From Brachyhypopomus gauderio (lineage: Eukaryota; Chordata; Actinopteri; Gymnotiformes; Hypopomidae), in contig NC_135218.1 in the NCBI RefSeq assembly GCF_052324685.1, forward strand, positions 10,531,516 through 10,595,515: a DNA stretch of 64,000 nt, read 5' to 3'. How positions within the stretch are numbered: position 1 is the first letter of the stretch; every line of letters starts with the position of its first letter. The position numbers and the translations under genes were made by a program. This document shows positions 61,401 through 64,000 of the stretch, piece by piece. The notes under the pieces were generated by a model. It saw nothing but the letters and a program-made list of their open reading frames with translations, did not search any database and was not told the origin of the DNA.

Positions 61401-63894
61401 CTATGCCACGTACTTAGTATCAAAAGTACTGGAATGGATAATAGCTATAATATTGTTAGATTATTTCTGTATTAGATATGTTCCCTCTTCTTTATCCTAT
61501 TCAGCCTATTGAAGGTAAGAAGGTTCTAATGTCACTCACTGGGCACGCAGATGTGTTAGTAAGAGTTGATTATGTCAGTTTTTTATTGATGTTAATTAAT
61601 ATGATGTTAATCATCACAAGTACCCAACATGCTGGTGAACAGTTTTCATTAAGGAGGTGGCTGCAAACATGAATGGATTTGAGAACAGGCAAACTTTCAT
61701 TAAAAATTTATTTTAAAAAAATGTATTTGCATGGAATGGCAGTGCAGTGCTGTTTAACACACGTGAACATTCATTGACATTGATTACAGTGTTATATATT
61801 GAGTAACAATATGCTGCAATGTACTGAGCACATGAACTCTCTGTGTATTTACTGTACACTCTGTCTTCCATATTTGATATTAAACATGGTTACTCAGTAT
61901 ATTTCACTGGTGGTGTGATGTAAAGCATTAGCAAAAAAGCTATTTAGGTACAGAAACAGAATACACATTCTTTATTAATGTCTGCTGCCCACTGCATGTT
62001 TTCATGATCATACCTTTCGACAGGCAAAGACCAAAAACAACAAGAAACACAACAAAACAAAAAAATAGTCGAATACAGAAAATAACACCTCTATCCTCCT
62101 GAGAACAGTCACACTGATGTATCGCTTTGAGTTAAAAGATGTTTCATTTAGGATTCACCACATAGGCCTTGGTTTCTGATGCTTTCTCCACAGGAAACTG
62201 CATGGCCACAAATCTGCATTACCTACAAATAAATTTTTATTAGTTTTGAAATTCCAGAAATGGCAGGTGTTGTGGTATGTTACCAATACAAAACTGCTAC
62301 TGACTAGATTTTATATGAAACAACAAAATTACCAAATGTCTAAGTGTCAATTAAATCCATTTACCATAACACATAGCTCATCCTGTGCCCTGGTGCCATC
62401 CGTCATGATTAAGGGTCCAATCAATCCCCGGCTCTGTCTAAAACAGCTATTTTTTCCTTTTCCATCTTGACTCTGACTTAGCCAAGAGCAAACAGTTGAC
62501 AATATGGCATGCTGTTATTTACTTCCTATAACCTCCAAAAGAGAGAAAGCTTTAGTCTTGCAGTGTCTTTGGAACACAATTGACCAAGCTTGCTGCAGGT
62601 AAGAAATGTAGAGACGGACTTAAAGGAGACTCAGTAAAGGGTGTTTGGACTGACTAATGTGTTCAGCACAACCGTGTCCACACAGGATCTCAGAACATTG
62701 CCAGTCAATCATGTCAGATGCTCGCTAAATCCCTATTCAGCATATGCAAGTGGACATGTAGTTGTTCACAGATCAATTAGAACAAATAAGCATTTGCATA
62801 CATGTTTACTGTTACATTCACTGGTTAACACATGCACCACTGGTCATAACAATTTTGGAGAGAAGTTCTTTTCCAGGAGGTTCATACTTTCCATGTTTGC
62901 AGCGAAACTCATCTGTACACTGAAGTCCCCAGCAGTATCTGGCATTTGCTTCTTGTGCTTTTATGGTTGAGCAGATCCTTTGGGATAACTGGATGAACCT
63001 TTCAGCTATGATTATAAGTCCCATCCAGTTAACATGTCCCCTCAGGGTCTTCATCTGGCCTTCATTCATTGAAATATTTCTGTTTGGCTGCCAAGTGGGG
63101 TTTTTTTTAAACATGTCTCCTGCTTACAAACCAAACCATATGAGTGGCCAACGGTGATGCACTCTCCTGCAGTCATGCTTCTCAGTTTCCGGTTGTACGT
63201 TGTTAGATTGCGTGGTTGCTGTAGCTGATATATGTTTGCTTGGTGCTAAGTCCTGAAAGACAGGAGAGAACATGGTTTGTAAGGGACTTGAGTCAACCCC
63301 CTGCTTGTTAACACCAGCTCCTTTACGTGTTAATGACATTATATGTGGGGAGCAGCCTGCAGTCCTCCTAAGGGAATCCCCACGTGAGTCCCAAGTCTGT
63401 GGTGACAGTCCCTACGATTGCTCTTCAAAGCTCTCTCAATGCAGATGTAAGTTGGAAGAGCGTGTTTGCATAATCATCCACATTATTTCTGCTGAGTCGG
63501 GTCTTTAGGCTTCTATTTACCGCTGCACAAAGGCTGTCTACATCTGGCTCTCTATTATTGATATTCAAATACCGGGAGATAAGTTCCATGTGGGACTACA
63601 AGGCAAACAGTAAATGAACCAATTTACCTCCTGGTAATTCACAGAGTCATTTGCGAAATGTGATAAGCTAGGCAGTTTCTTAAATATTAAACAAACTCAC
63701 CAAAAATGGGCTTAACAGCTAATTGCCACCATGTTTTTTGCAGTGACCTAATTCTGTCGACTGCATAATAGAAATCATAAAAGGAGCACTACCACATACG
63801 CTTTCAACACCTACATCAGGGTTCTCATAATTACATAATCTGGTCTTAAATGGACTACGATTTGAGGAAATTTCGGAAATGGGCAAAATCCCAC
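58456..63894. other. No recognised gene; presumed intron sequence of the right-edge gene
   Basis: No exon I can support. 58840-59115 is C/T-rich and ends tgcaacatgtcaca, like an LTR end. 60480-60720 resembles the 3' part of a DNA transposon (PHLSPIEH in the frame at 60499). Further exons of the minus-strand gene starting at 63979 may be hidden here. Confidence 0.35.
59925..60160 (+). repeat. Dispersed repeat, copy B
   Basis: Partner of 56135-56400. The similarity may continue to about 60200, where attctttcaggagacc compares with atttcagaagact near 56555. Confidence 0.7.
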
Positions 63895-63979
63895 CTTCAC
63901 TTTCCAGGCTTTCACACAGCTCCGTCTTGGCCTCTCCGTTGGGCCGCAGACCGACCTTGGGGTTGAACTTGTTGGACAT
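63895..63979 (-). CDS. First coding exon of an unidentified gene
   Basis: The ATG at 63979-63977 is preceded by gccgccacc, a near-perfect Kozak context in GC-rich sequence. Twenty-eight codons follow, starting [20 protein letters not shown] and ending CESLESE, then a donor GAAG/gtggg. The frame stays open past the donor to 63719, but there the composition becomes intron-like. The length of 85 nt leaves phase 1. I do not recognise the protein; the peptide is hydrophilic, with no signal peptide. Remaining exons would lie at lower coordinates. Confidence 0.6.
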
Positions 63980-64000
63980 GGTGGCGGCGGTGACTACCGC

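Overview
The window looks like nuclear DNA from a teleost fish. The genes are split by introns with GT-AG borders. It holds L2-clade and RTE-type LINEs, a tRNA-headed SINE, hAT, Harbinger-like and Tc1-like DNA elements, solo LTRs with 5-bp target duplications, and many long (CA)n, (TA)n and (GA)n microsatellites. I cannot name the species. Gene density is low. Four multi-exon loci or exons are well supported, and one more exon is tentative.

Layout. 1-15 kb is mostly mobile DNA: a 178-bp hAT MITE, a rearranged LTR element, an L2 LINE nested in a hAT-like element, a Harbinger-like MITE, solo LTRs and a decayed RTE LINE. 15.9-24.25 kb is a large imperfect palindrome. Its arms carry two head-to-head genes for small immunoglobulin-domain membrane receptors that I could reconstruct exon by exon. 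The right-hand gene (+) has signal peptide, one Ig domain, transmembrane segment and a cytoplasmic tail with two tyrosine motifs of ITIM/ITSM type. The left-hand gene (-) has three tandem Ig exons and an arginine at the start of the transmembrane segment, and a deletion has removed the tyrosine-motif exon. This is the pattern of a paired inhibitory/activating (or decoy) receptor, and it is the most interesting part of the window. 24.3-35 kb is repeat-rich DNA with no recognised gene.

35.2-41.5 kb (-) holds a complete 14-exon transglutaminase gene (TGM2-like length and order, catalytic Cys, His and Asp all present). It has a one-base frame discrepancy in exon 12 and a 35-bp minisatellite of about 36 copies in its last intron. 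45.1-48.0 kb (-) holds a complete four-exon gene for the peroxisomal membrane protein PXMP4. 48-63.9 kb has Tc1-like remnants, microsatellites and unassigned DNA. At the right edge, 63.9 kb (-), a first coding exon with a strong Kozak context starts a gene I do not recognise; its other exons should lie at lower coordinates but I could not find them.

The palindrome history can be partly ordered. Some insertions in one arm (a solo LTR and a SINE) have an empty matching site in the other arm, so they arrived after the inverted duplication.
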